DNA of 64,000 nucleotides, from the NCBI RefSeq assembly GCF_019263705.2, contig NZ_JADQDK010000001.1, forward strand, positions 2,542,001-2,606,000, in the 5' to 3' direction. Origin of the DNA: Pseudonocardia abyssalis. Its GTDB lineage: Bacteria; Actinomycetota; Actinomycetes; Mycobacteriales; Pseudonocardiaceae. This document shows positions 63,072 to 64,000 of this stretch, piece after piece; position 1 is the first letter of the stretch; every line of letters starts with the position of its first letter. The notes beneath the pieces were generated by a model. It made no database searches. It saw only the letters and a program-made list of their open reading frames with translations, and was not told where the DNA came from. The translations under genes and the position numbers were made by a program.

Positions 63072-64000
63072 TCAGGGGATGTCGGTGATGCGGGTGCCGG
63101 GGTGGAAGGCCGCCCAGGCGAACCAGAACGTGTCCACGTGCTCGACCGGGTCGAGCCGCGCTGCGGTCAGCGGGCCGTCGACGGCCTGGCCGAGCACGTT
63201 CCATGTCGAACCGGTCTCCGCGTCGGTGAACTCCCCGCTCGCGGTCCGGGTGAAGCTCAGGCGCCGCCCGTCGAGCACCGGGTCGAACGCCCCGGTCGCC
63301 CCGATCGTGCGGCCCCGCGTGATCTCCCGGGTGTCCAGCGCGGACCGCAGCCCCTCCACCGACCACACGACGACCGGCCGCCCGGCCACCTGAAGCTCGA
63401 GGACACCAGCCTCGACGAGGGCCGGCAGTGGCACGGCGACCGGGTCGGTGTCCCCGCCCAGCCCGGCGACACGCTCCTTGGGCGGCAGCCTGGGATCGGG
63501 TTCGCCGTCGAACAGGAACGGCTGCGACGACGGGTCGTCGTAGCCGGTGTAGGGGTTGGCGCCGTAATCCCGGACAACGCCGGTGTCGCGGCTGAGCACA
63601 AATCCGTCCGGGTTCGCGTCGCGGAACTGCGCCCAGGTGATGGTCTGCACCGGGACCCGGTCGAGCTCCTCCCCCGCGAGCACCCCGGCGATCGCGCGGC
63701 CCTCGAGCTGGGAGAACAACGACTCGGTCTGCCGGTCGTACATCACCAGGTCGGACTGGTAGAGGCTGCCCGAGGTGCCGAAGGTCAGCACCCGCTCACC
63801 CAGGCGCCGGTCGAAGCCCAGCGCGGAGTTGCACAGCGGGCAGTAGGTGATCGCCACCGGGCGCCCGTCGATGGTGTCGTTGACGATCTCGTGCCAGATC
63901 AGGATCTGTACCGGGTAGGCCCGGGCGGGGGCGCCGATCGCCGGTGCCAGCACCGGTTCGTCGTCGGTGAGCCAGTCCACGTCGGCGGCGCGGGAGAAGG
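63072..64000 (-). CDS. DUF3179 protein, N-terminus outside window
   Basis: At least 309 residues, open to the right edge of the window. The DUF3179 signature is VAITYCPLCNSALGFDRRLG (Cys pair), with FGTSGSLYQSDLVMYDRQTE, SLFSQLEGRAIAGVLAG, and DTFWFAWAAFHPGTRITDIP near the end. Members are usually exported; the signal region would be right of the window. Function is unknown; the CPLC pair suggests metal or thiol chemistry. The stop lies 14 bases before the flavodoxin-like start. Confidence 0.88.
   Translation of the reverse strand, partial: FSRAADVDWLTDDEPVLAPAIGAPARAYPVQILIWHEIVNDTIDGRPVAITYCPLCNSALGFDRRLGERVLTFGTSGSLYQSDLVMYDRQTESLFSQLEGRAIAGVLAGEELDRVPVQTITWAQFRDANPDGFVLSRDTGVVRDYGANPYTGYDDPSSQPFLFDGEPDPRLPPKERVAGLGGDTDPVAVPLPALVEAGVLELQVAGRPVVVWSVEGLRSALDTREITRGRTIGATGAFDPVLDGRRLSFTRTASGEFTDAETGSTWNVLGQAVDGPLTAARLDPVEHVDTFWFAWAAFHPGTRITDIP

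Overview
The window is very GC-rich DNA from an actinomycete. GTG starts, short 4-nt gene overlaps, apparently leaderless promoters and the protein families present fit a Pseudonocardiaceae-type organism (my inference). It carries no rRNA, no intact tRNA, no CRISPR array and almost no core metabolism, so it looks like an integrated element or plasmid joined to an accessory island.

Layout. (1) 1-6339: right end of a mobile element with a partial ParB-like gene, a NUC1 nuclease, a DUF932 gene, a divergent HTH pair with an operator, excisionase, tyrosine integrase, and an att site that is the 3' part of a tRNA-Val(CAC) gene. (2) 6593-8382: a two-gene DprA/ComF-like phosphoribosyltransferase operon beside the att site. 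(3) 8903-21971: a second, related plasmid-type backbone with Prim-Pol, SSB, ParB-like, DUF932, GNAT and XRE-ImmA genes, interrupted by an IS21-family element. Three types of intergenic leader, each present twice, link the two backbones and contain hairpins kept by pairing rather than by sequence. (4) 22659-35500: a cluster resembling the E. coli ydjXYZ-ynjABCDEF set (ABC transporter, TVP38-type membrane protein, CDP-alcohol transferase, AhpD-like protein), plus flavoprotein, radical SAM, Crp/Fnr and hydrolase-OsmC genes. (5) 35536-48550: thiol, metal and mercury resistance genes (MerR-type regulators, ACR3-like exporter, ferredoxin, rhodanese-CBS, merB, merA, ArsR-type merR, small Cys-Cys membrane proteins, redoxin/CcdA). 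(6) 48698-53506: a possible small RNA, an MFS exporter, a GntR/PBP regulator and an IS256-family insertion with an 8-bp target duplication. (7) 53701-64000: more redox genes, NrtS, an ECF sigma/anti-sigma pair, an orphan nuoH, a second TVP38 gene, MerR, isochorismatase, DehI, a flavodoxin-like reductase and a DUF3179 gene.

How it works together. Two signals stand out. First, a bipartite motif close to GGAATC-N15-GGGTTCC precedes the ECF sigma gene and at least six other transcription units (ABC/peroxiredoxin operon, TVP38, radical SAM-flavoprotein, hydrolase-OsmC, glutaredoxin-DUF427, NrtS). This defines a candidate sigma regulon spread over 29 kb, with several members apparently leaderless. 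Second, two proteins have in-frame UGA at a redox-cysteine position followed by a bacterial SECIS-like hairpin: an intact peroxiredoxin-like protein (UxxC, residue 43) and a rhodanese-CBS protein (residue 67). I infer a sigma-controlled thiol/selenol detoxification system next to mercury resistance.

Caution: five genes at 41-62 kb each carry exactly one apparent single-base deletion, and a sixth at 20.3 kb carries two one-base shifts. This may be decay or sequencing error in GC-rich tracts.
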